18,032 bases of DNA from SVTX01 sp045588675 (lineage in GTDB: Bacteria > Bacillota > Clostridia > Oscillospirales > CAG-272): contig JAZNER010000060.1 in assembly GCA_045588675.1 (NCBI GenBank), positions 1-18,032 of the forward strand, written 5' to 3'. The translations under genes were made by a program, and so were the position numbers. Position 1 is the stretch's first letter; the number at the start of each line of letters is the position of its first letter. Below are positions 7,454 through 14,850 of this stretch, piece by piece. The notes under the pieces were generated by a model, which worked only from the letters and a program-made list of their open reading frames with translations, had not been told where the DNA came from and ran no database searches.

Positions 7454-7480
7454 TCTGAAAACAGTTTGATTTTAATATTT

Positions 7481-7510
7481 AAAAGCCTTGGCATGAGCCA
7501 AGGCTTTTTT
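7481..7510. terminator. Bidirectional terminator between the permease and the phosphonate cassette
   Basis: AAGCCTTGGC pairs with GCCAAGGCTT around ATGA. TTTTTT follows on the plus strand, and TTTT then AT-rich sequence follows on the minus strand. It sits between the converging stops at 7453 and 7513, so it can end both transcripts. Confidence 0.9.
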
Positions 7511-7512
7511 GC

Positions 7513-8619
7513 TTACTGTTTAAGATATTCCATAAAGTTATTTTTGTTTTCCATAGCAGTTGTCGTCGGCCTGCCGAGGTTCTCCCTCGCGCCGATTGAG
7601 GCTTTGACCTCAATAAAGCTGAGCTCCCCTCTCGACTTGGCTTCTGTAAGTGCTTTGTCAAGCGCTTCAAAATCTGACACAGATACGGCATTTTTGTAGC
7701 CGCAGCCCTGTGCAATTGCAACGAGGTCGATTTTCTCAGCTACTGTTGGCATTCCGCCGACCGTTTCATGAGAGCCGTTATTGATCACGATATGAATAAC
7801 ATTTTGGGGCGAGTTAGCACCGAGTAAAGCCATAGCTCCCATATGCATAAGCACGGCTCCGTCGCCATCTACGATCCAAATCCTTTTTTCAGGCTTCTGC
7901 AAAGCAATACCCAAAGCTATCGACGAGCTATGTCCCATTGAGCCAACAGTCAAAAAGTCACTGCCGTGAGTCTGGGCGTTATTCTCACGGATTTCAAAGA
8001 GCTCTCTTGAAGCCTTGCCCGTAGTCGAAACAACAATATCAGTATCACTCACAGCTGTAATATGCTTGATTATATCCTCACGAAGCATTGTGTGATTATT
8101 CTTATACTTGACCTTTCCGTCAAATTCAAGAGCTCCCTTCTTCACAACAAAGGCGACCTGCTTACCCTTTGACAAAAGGCTGCGGAACTCCTTCATTTTT
8201 TCATTGAGCTCGCTTTCGGTCGTTTCCTTTGAAATTACGAATGAAGCTACATCCATATCTTCAAGCAGAGCTAAAGTTACCTCGCCTTGATATATATGCT
8301 GAGGCTCGTCGTGGACACCCGGCTCTCCCCTCCAGCCTACGACAAAGACACACGGTATCCCATAAACCTTATCATTCATAAGAGATGCCACGGGGTTTAT
8401 GATATTGCCAAGACCGCTATTCTGCATATAAACAACAGGAATTTTGCCTGTCGCCAAATGATACCCCGCCGCAAGTGCCACGGCATTTCCTTCATTAGCG
8501 GCAACAATATGCTTATCGGAAATTCCGTACCTTTGCATAAGATAATTGCACAATGGCTTTAAAAGCGAGTCGGGCACACCGCTGAAAAATTCAAATTCAT
8601 TTAAAAAATCAAGCTTCAT
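7513..8619 (-). CDS. aepY: Phosphonopyruvate decarboxylase (ThDP-dependent)
   Basis: This enzyme removes CO2 from phosphonopyruvate to give phosphonoacetaldehyde, the irreversible step that pulls the unfavourable PEP mutase reaction forward. The 368-residue protein has the ThDP-activating Glu43 in ANEGNAVALAAGYHLATGK, the HDEPQH segment (103-108) and the cofactor/Mg motif running from GDG (252-254) to NN (280-281). Length and motifs fit Ppd/AepY/Fom2 and not acetolactate synthase, which is much longer. The ATG overlaps the stop codon of the dehydrogenase gene as ATGA, with GAGGGG 8 nt upstream. It is the last gene of the phosphonate cassette and ends against the terminator. Confidence 0.93.
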   Translation of the reverse strand: MKLDFLNEFEFFSGVPDSLLKPLCNYLMQRYGISDKHIVAANEGNAVALAAGYHLATGKIPVVYMQNSGLGNIINPVASLMNDKVYGIPCVFVVGWRGEPGVHDEPQHIYQGEVTLALLEDMDVASFVISKETTESELNEKMKEFRSLLSKGKQVAFVVKKGALEFDGKVKYKNNHTMLREDIIKHITAVSDTDIVVSTTGKASRELFEIRENNAQTHGSDFLTVGSMGHSSSIALGIALQKPEKRIWIVDGDGAVLMHMGAMALLGANSPQNVIHIVINNGSHETVGGMPTVAEKIDLVAIAQGCGYKNAVSVSDFEALDKALTEAKSRGELSFIEVKASIGARENLGRPTTTAMENKNNFMEYLKQ

Positions 8620-9740
8620 TTCAAAATCCCCTCATATAAGCCGTAAAGGGCTTGTCTGTCAAGTATCACCGGGTTGTTTCCAAGCCGCTCTGTATTAACC
8701 GAATCGGCAAGGAGAGATATCTCGGCATTTCTGTCGCGTTTTGTGCTCGGATTTCCTACTTCAAGCTCTTCAAGCATTCTTTCAAATGAAAAAATTGCTT
8801 CCTCACCACTTGAACAATCCAAAAACTCGGCAATGCGAGCGAACACATCTGAAAGATATTTCTCGCCTCTGACATCGTTAAGCTTTTCAGGGTTATTGAG
8901 CATATATTTCCATACCCTTGGCAGACAAATCGCAACCGAATGACCGTGAGGCAAGCCGTAAATCGTTGTGAGCTTATAGCTCATAGCGTGCGGTGCGGTT
9001 GTCGCGGTTATATTAATTGCTTGTCCTGCTAAATTTGAGCCAAGCATTATTTTTTCATTTGCTGTCGGTGTGTTACCGTTTACATAATCGCGATAGCTTT
9101 CCCAAATAATTTTAATCGCTTGCTCGGCAAGTCTTTTGCTTTCCTCGGTTGAACTTACCGCCCAATATGACTCAATTGCTTGGCAAAGAGCATCTAGCAT
9201 TGTGCATTTCCTTTGATATGCGGGCAGACTGTCAAGTATTGACGGAATCAGAATCGCAATTTCGGGAACTAAGCAATCATCTGTTACCGATTGCTTTTCC
9301 CCGTTGTAATACATAACACAAAATTTCGTCGATTCGCTTCCCGTTCCCGCCGTAGTAGGAATTGCGATAAGCGGAACAGTTGAATTTACATAGGGTTGAT
9401 TGATATAATCAACGCCCTCAGGCATTTGTGAATAGAGCTTAATTGCTTTTGCGGTGTCAATTGCGCTTCCGCCACCTGCAGCGATGATACAGTCGCATTT
9501 TTCAGCGCGGTAAAGCTCAACACCGTCGAGTATCTCCTCATATTTTGGGTTTGGAGAAAAGCCTTTAAATACAATATGCGGCATACTTGATGATACAATA
9601 TATTTTCCCGCCTCGCTAAAAGTAAACGAATTGCCGCAAACAAGCATAAATTTGCTTCCACCCATTTCTCGCAACAGTTCTTCAACCTTTTTATAATCAT
9701 TGTCGCCGTTTAATATCAACCTGTTTTCTCTCAAAATCAT
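8616..9740 (-). CDS. Iron-type (group III) alcohol dehydrogenase, probable phosphonoacetaldehyde reductase
   Basis: The 374-residue protein is an Fe-ADH with the nucleotide-binding GGGSAIDTAK (89-98). Metal-ligand positions are Asp183, Gln187, His251 and His265, spaced as in FucO but with Gln in place of the second ligand, normally His. Between a PEP mutase and a phosphonopyruvate decarboxylase, the obvious substrate is phosphonoacetaldehyde, reduced with NAD(P)H to 2-hydroxyethylphosphonate as in PhpC-type enzymes. The CQAIESYWAVSSTEE region agrees with my memory of that subgroup. It overlaps both neighbours by 4 nt (ATGA), so it is translated with them. No AEP transaminase is present, so the pathway seems to end in an alcohol rather than an amine. 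Confidence 0.82.
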   Translation of the reverse strand: MILRENRLILNGDNDYKKVEELLREMGGSKFMLVCGNSFTFSEAGKYIVSSSMPHIVFKGFSPNPKYEEILDGVELYRAEKCDCIIAAGGGSAIDTAKAIKLYSQMPEGVDYINQPYVNSTVPLIAIPTTAGTGSESTKFCVMYYNGEKQSVTDDCLVPEIAILIPSILDSLPAYQRKCTMLDALCQAIESYWAVSSTEESKRLAEQAIKIIWESYRDYVNGNTPTANEKIMLGSNLAGQAINITATTAPHAMSYKLTTIYGLPHGHSVAICLPRVWKYMLNNPEKLNDVRGEKYLSDVFARIAEFLDCSSGEEAIFSFERMLEELEVGNPSTKRDRNAEISLLADSVNTERLGNNPVILDRQALYGLYEGILK

Positions 9741-11746
9741 TCCTCCGGAATTAGCGTTATTATATCCTTAATCGACATGCACATATCGTCGGTTTCTTTT
9801 GCTCGGTGGTTTGTCAAAATTGTTTCTGCTGCCTTTTGCATTGCGGGGAAACCGCTTCGTGTAAGTTGATTTGCATATATGACAATATTGATTCCGCGAG
9901 CTTCAAATTCCTGTTCCGTAACTGTATTAAATGACGTTGGAACAACAACAAGCGGTGTGTGCTTATTCCTCTGACGGAATTTCTCTGCAAATTCAAAAAT
10001 CTCCGCAGGGTCCTTCTTTCTGCTGTGTATCATAATAGCATCAGCTCCCGCCGCCGAAAACGCAAACGCTCTTTCAAGCGCATCGTCCATTCCTCGCTCC
10101 AAAATCAAGGATTCGATTCTCGCACAAATCATAAAATCTTTTGTTTTCTGTGCTTTTTTGCCTTGTTTGATTTTTTCACTGAAATTCTCAATGCTGTCCT
10201 GTGTCTGAACTACCTCAGTTCCAAACAAGGAATTCTTTTTAAGACCTGTCTTGTCCTCTATTATTACCATAGAAACGCCCATTCTCTCAAGCGTTTTCAC
10301 GGTGTAAACAAAATGCTCTGTAAGTCCACCCGTATCTCCGTCAAAAATAATAGGCTTTGTGGTGACCTCCATAATGTCATCTATCGTGCGGAAGCGAGAG
10401 GTCATATCAACAAGCTCAATGTCGGGCTTTCCCTTCGCGGTGCTGTCACAAAGACTTGATACCCACATTGCATCAAACTGATAGGTTTTTCCATTCTGTA
10501 AAACCTTGCTTTTTTCTACAATAAGCCCTGTTATTCCGCTATGCGCCTCCATAGCGGTGACAAGTCCCTTCATTGACAGCAATTTTTTTAGTCTTCCGCG
10601 ACGCATATCGGGCATTGACAGCTGTGCGCGTGAAAGCTTCTCAAGCTCGTCATAAACATCTGCCTTTGAATATGGGAACTCTATAAGCTGTCCACCGTAT
10701 TCCTTGAGCAAATCAATTACCTCGTCACGAATAGGCGACTGAAAACCCTCTCTCCAATCGTCACCGTGAACAACATAGGTCGGGCGCAAGCTTCTGATAT
10801 TCTCGGCATAGCTTAAAGCTTTTTGCTCAACTACCTGATGAACGCCGCTAATATTCTTAACAAGCAGCTTCCTCTCCTCAAAGGGCATAAGCGGAAAACG
10901 CTTATAGCTTGCCACTGCTTCATCAGAAAGTACACCGATAATAACCTTACCAAGCTTCTGCGCCTTTTTGATAATTGCTATATGTCCGCTATGGAGCATA
11001 TCGGTCGAGAAGCACATATATACTGTTCGGCTTTCAAGCTCGTCCACTTTCTTTTTTACGATTTCCAAGTCGTCGGGAGTATCTATCTCGTTGCAAAGAG
11101 CGTCTTTGACATCAAGAGTGTATATTTTGCACTTGTCGGACACCTGATTGAAAGCATTTTCGGCATAGCACTTTCTGTTGTCACTCTCACAAAATGCACA
11201 AATCTCGTCAAGCCAAATACCAAAATCCTCTTCGTTGAGCTTGTAGAGAGGCTGTGCGGCAAGAGCGTTGTCAAAAAATTCTATTCCAACCTTCTCGATT
11301 CTGTCGCCGTTGATAACTGCCTTAAAATCCTTTTCGGGCAAAGGCAAAGTTGTACTTACCGTCATACAGCTGTGAGCGTTTTGAACAACATTATCAAAAA
11401 CACACGCCTCAAAAACAAGGTCGCCGTGCATCATAACTATATCTTCCCCGCGAAGCTCTTCCCGTGCGCAGTAAATTGAATAAATATAGTTTGTCTTGTC
11501 ATAGATTGGGTTTTTGACAAATGTAATTTTAAGCGGAAGTTCAAGTGAATTGCAATAATTAATAAGCACCTCGTCAAAATATCCCGTAGTCATAACTACC
11601 TCGTCTATACCCGCATCAACAATTAAACGCAATTGACGGCTTAAAATCGTATCACGCGGAGAAATCTCCGTCATACATTTTGGGTGCTCGCTCGTCAGCA
11701 CACCCATTCTATGTCCAAGTCCAGAATTTAAAATTAAAGCCTTCAT
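9737..11746 (-). CDS. pepM: Three-domain phosphoenolpyruvate mutase: NTP-transferase + cytidylyltransferase-like + PEP mutase
   Basis: This 669-residue protein catalyses the entry step of phosphonate synthesis, PEP to phosphonopyruvate. Residues about 1-235 are a LicC/PntC-like NTP transferase (LNSGLGHRMG…SEHPK at 6-23, HGD at 107-109, EIDTPDDL at 220-227). Residues about 241-390 are a TagD-like cytidylyltransferase fold with HSGH (252-255) and HGDDWR (327-332). Residues about 393-660 are the PEP mutase of the isocitrate lyase superfamily: MEAHSG, SSLCDSTAKGKPD, DGDTGG (469-474) and the diagnostic EDKTGLKKNSLFG (497-509). I chose ATG 11744-11746 with AAAGGA 6 nt upstream; an upstream in-frame TTG would contain the RBS. 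It is the first gene of the cassette and overlaps the dehydrogenase by 4 nt. The middle domain plus mutase is a common pairing; the added N-terminal domain is less usual. Confidence 0.93.
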   Translation of the reverse strand: MKALILNSGLGHRMGVLTSEHPKCMTEISPRDTILSRQLRLIVDAGIDEVVMTTGYFDEVLINYCNSLELPLKITFVKNPIYDKTNYIYSIYCAREELRGEDIVMMHGDLVFEACVFDNVVQNAHSCMTVSTTLPLPEKDFKAVINGDRIEKVGIEFFDNALAAQPLYKLNEEDFGIWLDEICAFCESDNRKCYAENAFNQVSDKCKIYTLDVKDALCNEIDTPDDLEIVKKKVDELESRTVYMCFSTDMLHSGHIAIIKKAQKLGKVIIGVLSDEAVASYKRFPLMPFEERKLLVKNISGVHQVVEQKALSYAENIRSLRPTYVVHGDDWREGFQSPIRDEVIDLLKEYGGQLIEFPYSKADVYDELEKLSRAQLSMPDMRRGRLKKLLSMKGLVTAMEAHSGITGLIVEKSKVLQNGKTYQFDAMWVSSLCDSTAKGKPDIELVDMTSRFRTIDDIMEVTTKPIIFDGDTGGLTEHFVYTVKTLERMGVSMVIIEDKTGLKKNSLFGTEVVQTQDSIENFSEKIKQGKKAQKTKDFMICARIESLILERGMDDALERAFAFSAAGADAIMIHSRKKDPAEIFEFAEKFRQRNKHTPLVVVPTSFNTVTEQEFEARGINIVIYANQLTRSGFPAMQKAAETILTNHRAKETDDMCMSIKDIITLIPEE

Positions 11747-11797
11747 AGCAATTCCTTTCAAAATTCATAGCATTTATCAGATTAATATACAACAAAT

Positions 11798-11826
11798 ATT
11801 ATACTACTTTTAAATTTTTTTGTCAA
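11798..11826 (-). promoter_or_regulatory. Consensus promoter of the phosphonate cassette
   Basis: On the minus strand TTGACA (11821-11826), a 17-bp spacer and TATAAT (11798-11803) match the sigma-A consensus exactly. Transcription would start near 11791, giving a leader of about 45 nt. The cassette is therefore independent of the acetyltransferase gene upstream. Confidence 0.9.
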
Positions 11827-11898
11827 TACAAGTACAATTTATTGTAATATATTTTAACAAATCCTTTGCCAAAAACAGCTTTCAAATCATTATCGAAT

Positions 11899-11928
11899 AA
11901 ATCGGTCGCGAAAATTCGCGACCGATTT
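11899..11928. terminator. Terminator after the AAC(3)-type gene
   Basis: AAATCGGTCGCGAA (11899-11912) pairs with TTCGCGACCGATTT (11915-11928), directly abutting the acetyltransferase stop codon. On the minus strand it is followed by ATTCGATAATG, a weak U tract; on the plus strand by TTAATAAAA. It separates the acetyltransferase transcript from the phosphonate promoter. Confidence 0.72.
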
Positions 11929-12732
11929 TTAATAAAATTCTTCGTTTATTGGAGTTAAATCCTTCAAAAGCTCCTCACCATTACTGCGCTCATAAATCAA
12001 CGACATAACATCCTTCATTTTCACCACATCACAAAGCTGAGCTTTCGCATTACCCATCATACCGTCAACTATACAACCGTGCTTACGAAAAGCAGGCTCA
12101 TAATTTGGAAATTGCATTGAAACATCCAAAATTCCTTCGCTGTAAAGCTGATATAGCTTTCTTTCTTCAATATGGCCGTCCAAATGTTTGATTGTGAGTG
12201 AGATAGGTTTTTTGTAGTCGATGCGGTTATTCACGCCAAGCATCTCCTCAACACAGTGGAGAAATGTATTCTTATCCTGTCCTACTCCCAAAAGTAATAC
12301 ATAACCGCCCATCTTATATATTTTCCCATAGCAACCGTCGGGAGAAGCTGTTGTTTCGACTTTTTCTTCACCCGAAACAAAATCCAAAACCTTATCTTTA
12401 TTACCAAACACCATCATTGAGTGTGAAGGATGTAATGTGCGAATTCCTCTGCTATCACGAGAAGCAATATCAGGCAAAGTGCCTATACTGCTTCTTGGGT
12501 TACACAAATCAAGCGTTGGAACACTTTTATCATCTTGATAGCCCCAGGTGTGTGCGGGAATGCAGAGTAAGCCACCGTCAGCTGTGAAATATTCAATTAA
12601 GGCGTCAAGCAACGCCTCTGCACCGCCCTCAATATTGCCGATTTTTCTGAGAGATGTATGCACGATTACCACTTTGTCGCGCGGAGCGCCAATTTTATTC
12701 AATGAAGCTATTATATCCTGTTTTGAAAGCAT
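11929..12732 (-). CDS. AAC(3)/YokD-family N-acetyltransferase
   Basis: The 267-residue protein belongs to the Antibiotic_NAT family, whose members transfer acetyl from acetyl-CoA to an amine (position 3 of aminoglycosides in resistance enzymes). Visible features are VHTSLRKIG (24-32), GGLLCIPAHTW (53-63), the catalytic-region HPSHS (101-105) and a glycine-rich LLLGVGQDKNTFLHCVEE segment (146-163). Chromosomal homologues in anaerobes often have unknown substrates, so resistance should not be assumed. I chose ATG 12730-12732 by family length; the RBS is weak (GTGAG). An open frame extends upstream to 12879 but would include this gene's promoter and overlap the M50 gene. FrbF of FR-900098 synthesis is, as I recall, structurally related, which makes the location beside a phosphonate cassette suggestive only. 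Confidence 0.85.
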   Translation of the reverse strand: MLSKQDIIASLNKIGAPRDKVVIVHTSLRKIGNIEGGAEALLDALIEYFTADGGLLCIPAHTWGYQDDKSVPTLDLCNPRSSIGTLPDIASRDSRGIRTLHPSHSMMVFGNKDKVLDFVSGEEKVETTASPDGCYGKIYKMGGYVLLLGVGQDKNTFLHCVEEMLGVNNRIDYKKPISLTIKHLDGHIEERKLYQLYSEGILDVSMQFPNYEPAFRKHGCIVDGMMGNAKAQLCDVVKMKDVMSLIYERSNGEELLKDLTPINEEFY

Positions 12733-12760
12733 TTTTCTACTCACTTGTGTTATTTTTTCA

Positions 12761-12789
12761 ATTATATCACATTTTAAAGAAATTGTAAA
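12761..12789 (-). promoter_or_regulatory. Promoter of the AAC(3)-type gene
   Basis: On the minus strand TTTACA (12784-12789), a 17-bp spacer and TATAAT (12761-12766), preceded by TG one base upstream (TGATATAAT), form a strong extended -10 promoter. The start falls near 12754, about 20 nt before the chosen ATG. This supports the shorter gene start. Confidence 0.88.
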
Positions 12790-12814
12790 GATACTGTTCA
12801 GCACATTATTATAT

Positions 12815-13465
12815 TTAGCTGAATTTTGTTTTTTCAAGGCATAAAGCAAAAACACACAGAGCGAATATGTAAACTCCAAGTCCCGAAGATATTTTAAGCA
12901 TCAGATAAAGTCCGACTGTCCACAGTATAAATGCAGAAAACAGTGTTGTAACAGTCAAAAGCCGTTCAGCAAATCCAACTCCCAGAAACCACGAAGTCAA
13001 GCATTCAAGCGCACGCCCCCCGTCAAAGCTTTTTATCGGTAACAAATTTGTAAATGCTTGCACAAATGACGAAACTGCAAAAAATCCGATAACTCCTTTT
13101 AATTCAAAATTTCCGTTGCTAAAAAACACCTCTGCAGAGCCAAAAAGCTCTTCCTTTCCTATACGCATATATCCGCAAAACGCAAAGCAAAAAATCATAC
13201 AGACAAGATTGACTGCAGGACCAGACAGCGACAGTAAAATTTCATCACTATAAGCCGTAATTTCTTCATCAACAATTATTCTCACACCCGAAAAACCGAG
13301 CTTAATCTCTTTGATTTTAATTTTCAGGGCACGCGCTGCTATCAAATGACCGAATTCGTGTAAAATTGATGCAAAAATATATACTGCAAAAACCGATGTT
13401 TTATCTGAAATAAGCATAGCGGAAAGCATTAATGCTCCGCCTAAACCAAGCTTGATTTTTTTCAT
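12815..13465 (-). CDS. M50-family membrane metalloprotease (site-2 protease, SpoIVFB-like)
   Basis: This 216-residue, strongly hydrophobic protein has the zinc motif HEFGH (36-40) in a membrane helix and the second M50 motif NLLPIKSFDGG (140-150), whose Asp148 is the third zinc ligand. SGPAVN (81-86) is also typical of S2P proteins. Such proteases cut within membrane helices, as SpoIVFB does with pro-sigma-K. Size and lack of PDZ or CBS domains place it with the minimal SpoIVFB/YwhC group; the substrate cannot be told. GAGGG precedes the ATG by about 4 nt. It diverges from the DUF1836 gene. I found no clear minus-strand promoter in the 13466-13540 region. Confidence 0.88.
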   Translation of the reverse strand: MKKIKLGLGGALMLSAMLISDKTSVFAVYIFASILHEFGHLIAARALKIKIKEIKLGFSGVRIIVDEEITAYSDEILLSLSGPAVNLVCMIFCFAFCGYMRIGKEELFGSAEVFFSNGNFELKGVIGFFAVSSFVQAFTNLLPIKSFDGGRALECLTSWFLGVGFAERLLTVTTLFSAFILWTVGLYLMLKISSGLGVYIFALCVFALCLEKTKFS

Positions 13466-13543
13466 ATCGCCCTCTGAGAGTTTTCTTTATTTACATAAGT
13501 ATGTTGTACAGCGAAAGAATATTTGCCTTTTTCAAAAAAGCAC

Positions 13544-13572
13544 TTGACAATCACCTGACTGTGAGATATAAT
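13544..13572 (+). promoter_or_regulatory. Consensus promoter of the DUF1836–ireB–ribF–dac operon
   Basis: TTGACA (13544-13549), a 17-bp spacer and TATAAT (13567-13572) match the sigma-A consensus exactly. Transcription from near 13579 gives a leader of about 100 nt. Confidence 0.9.
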
Positions 13573-13599
13573 AAATATATATGTTTTTATATAATTATT

Positions 13600-13648
13600 A
13601 ACTCAAAACATAGTCTTATATTGACATTAGTGATAGACTGAATGAGTT
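13600..13648 (+). repeat. Dyad-symmetric leader element upstream of the DUF1836 gene
   Basis: AACTCA (13600-13605) pairs with TGAGTT (13643-13648) and AGTCT (13612-13616) with AGACT (13635-13639), nested in the same stem. It lies in the mRNA leader between promoter and RBS. It could be an RNA hairpin or an operator for the HTH protein encoded just downstream. I do not recognise a known riboswitch. Confidence 0.4.
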
Positions 13649-13679
13649 TGATTTCAATTTTCAGAGAAAGGACTTTTTT

Positions 13680-14264
13680 ATGCATCTTCAGATTAAAGAT
13701 GAGCTTGTTCCCGGTACAAAGCTTCACAGGAGTGATGTCGGAGGAGTTACGGGAATAGAATTTCTTTCAAAGGTATTTTTTATAACTGACGGAGTAATGC
13801 TGACACAAATCCGCGAGGTTTCGGGTATTGACGGCTCAACGCTCCAAAACTGGACGAAGCGCGGTTGGGTTGCTAACTCAAGGCTTAAAAGGTACGACAT
13901 CAATCAGGTTGCTCACATCCTGATAATCAATATGCTCCGCTCTTGTATGCAGCTTGACAGGATAGCGTTTCTAATTGAATATATCAACGGCCGTGTTGAT
14001 GACAGAAGCGACGATATTATTCCCGATTCCGTGCTTTACGACTACATTTGCAAAATTCTCGACCTGCTTATGTCGTATGAGCTTTGCTCACTCGGTTCAA
14101 TCCGCGAGGCAGTGGATAAGGTTACTGTTGACTACGAGGAAAAAATTGAAGGAGCGCGCGAGAGATTGACTAAAGCGCTTGAAATAATTGTATTGGCTTA
14201 TTATGCCTCTTTGATTAAAAAGCACTCCGACACTATGGTAAATACTCTTTTTGAAAACTCTTAA
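13680..14264 (+). CDS. DUF1836 domain protein, MerR-like HTH regulator
   Basis: The 194-residue protein matches the DUF1836 family by its central segment (about 38-80): VMLTQIREVSGIDGSTLQNW, KRGWV, then RYDINQVAHILIINMLR, MQLDRIAFLIEYINGR and DDIIPDS. The first part reads as a MerR-type helix-turn-helix with wing. The family is widespread in Firmicutes and no target is established to my knowledge. The start is supported by AGAAAGGA 7 nt before the ATG. It is the first gene of the plus-strand operon, and the dyad in its leader would be a natural place for autoregulation. Confidence 0.82.
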   Translation: MHLQIKDELVPGTKLHRSDVGGVTGIEFLSKVFFITDGVMLTQIREVSGIDGSTLQNWTKRGWVANSRLKRYDINQVAHILIINMLRSCMQLDRIAFLIEYINGRVDDRSDDIIPDSVLYDYICKILDLLMSYELCSLGSIREAVDKVTVDYEEKIEGARERLTKALEIIVLAYYASLIKKHSDTMVNTLFENS

Positions 14265-14279
14265 ATTATCGGTGATTGT

Positions 14280-14822
14280 ATGAAAAAAGTTGATATTTTG
14301 ATTAATTCGGCTATCTATGCCTTTTATATGCTACTATCGTGTATTGCAATTATGGTACTTGAAATGCTGATTGTTGAGCTTTTTATTTGCAAGATTCTTG
14401 GCACATATTTTCCTTTCAGTACTTTGACGCTTGCGACAATACGCGCTATAATTTATACTGTAGGAGTAAATGTGCTTCTTGGTATAATGCTTTACAAAGA
14501 CGGCTACCGCTCTGCCGTATCTTCAATGCCTGCAACGCTTGTTTCAGGTTTAATCGCGAGTGTTTTACATTTCTTCTTTTCACTCCTCTTTGGCTTTGAG
14601 GCTTTTTGCGCAGGAGGTGTGAAATTTATTTCGGCAATTTACCTTTTTGGCTCGTCGCTCTCAAGCGCAGAGTTTTCGGGAACACTTGAAAGAATTGATT
14701 GTATTCCCTTTTTCTTTATCAATTCAGTAATTTATATTGCCGTGATGATTTTGGCGCAATGGCTCGGAGCAAAAAACCGTCTTTCTGACAGAGCCGAGCT
14801 TACAAGAAATAAACAAGTTTAA
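14280..14822 (+). CDS. Unknown integral membrane protein
   Basis: I do not recognise this 180-residue protein. It shows about four to five hydrophobic segments, at roughly 8-40, 49-70, 82-106, 112-126 and 140-162, with a charged C-terminal tail (KNRLSDRAELTRNKQV). There is no signal peptide, metal motif or catalytic signature that I can see. It begins 15 nt after the DUF1836 stop and ends 28 nt before ireB, so it is co-transcribed. The RBS is weak (GGTGA). The N-terminal MKK and the lack of long loops fit a small inner-membrane protein, possibly a Clostridia-specific partner of the neighbours. Confidence 0.75.
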   Translation: MKKVDILINSAIYAFYMLLSCIAIMVLEMLIVELFICKILGTYFPFSTLTLATIRAIIYTVGVNVLLGIMLYKDGYRSAVSSMPATLVSGLIASVLHFFFSLLFGFEAFCAGGVKFISAIYLFGSSLSSAEFSGTLERIDCIPFFFINSVIYIAVMILAQWLGAKNRLSDRAELTRNKQV

Positions 14823-14850
14823 AATAGTGCTTTCGCACATAGGGTTCAAA

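Noticed and set aside
10823..11479. Open frame of 218 codons on the plus strand inside pepM
   Set aside because: It is antisense to both nucleotidyltransferase domains and has no RBS or recognisable motif.
12797..12829. Hairpin TTCAGC/GCTGAA followed by a T-rich tract on the plus strand
   Set aside because: No plus-strand gene ends there; it overlaps the end of the minus-strand M50 gene and has a 15-nt AT-rich loop, so it is probably chance.
12733..12879. N-terminal extension of the AAC(3)-type gene to an upstream ATG
   Set aside because: It would contain the strong promoter at 12761-12789 and overlap the M50 gene; the added residues look like translated intergenic DNA.
13621..13650. Second TTGACA upstream of the DUF1836 gene
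   Set aside because: No acceptable -10 lies 16-18 bp downstream, and a perfect promoter already exists at 13544-13572.
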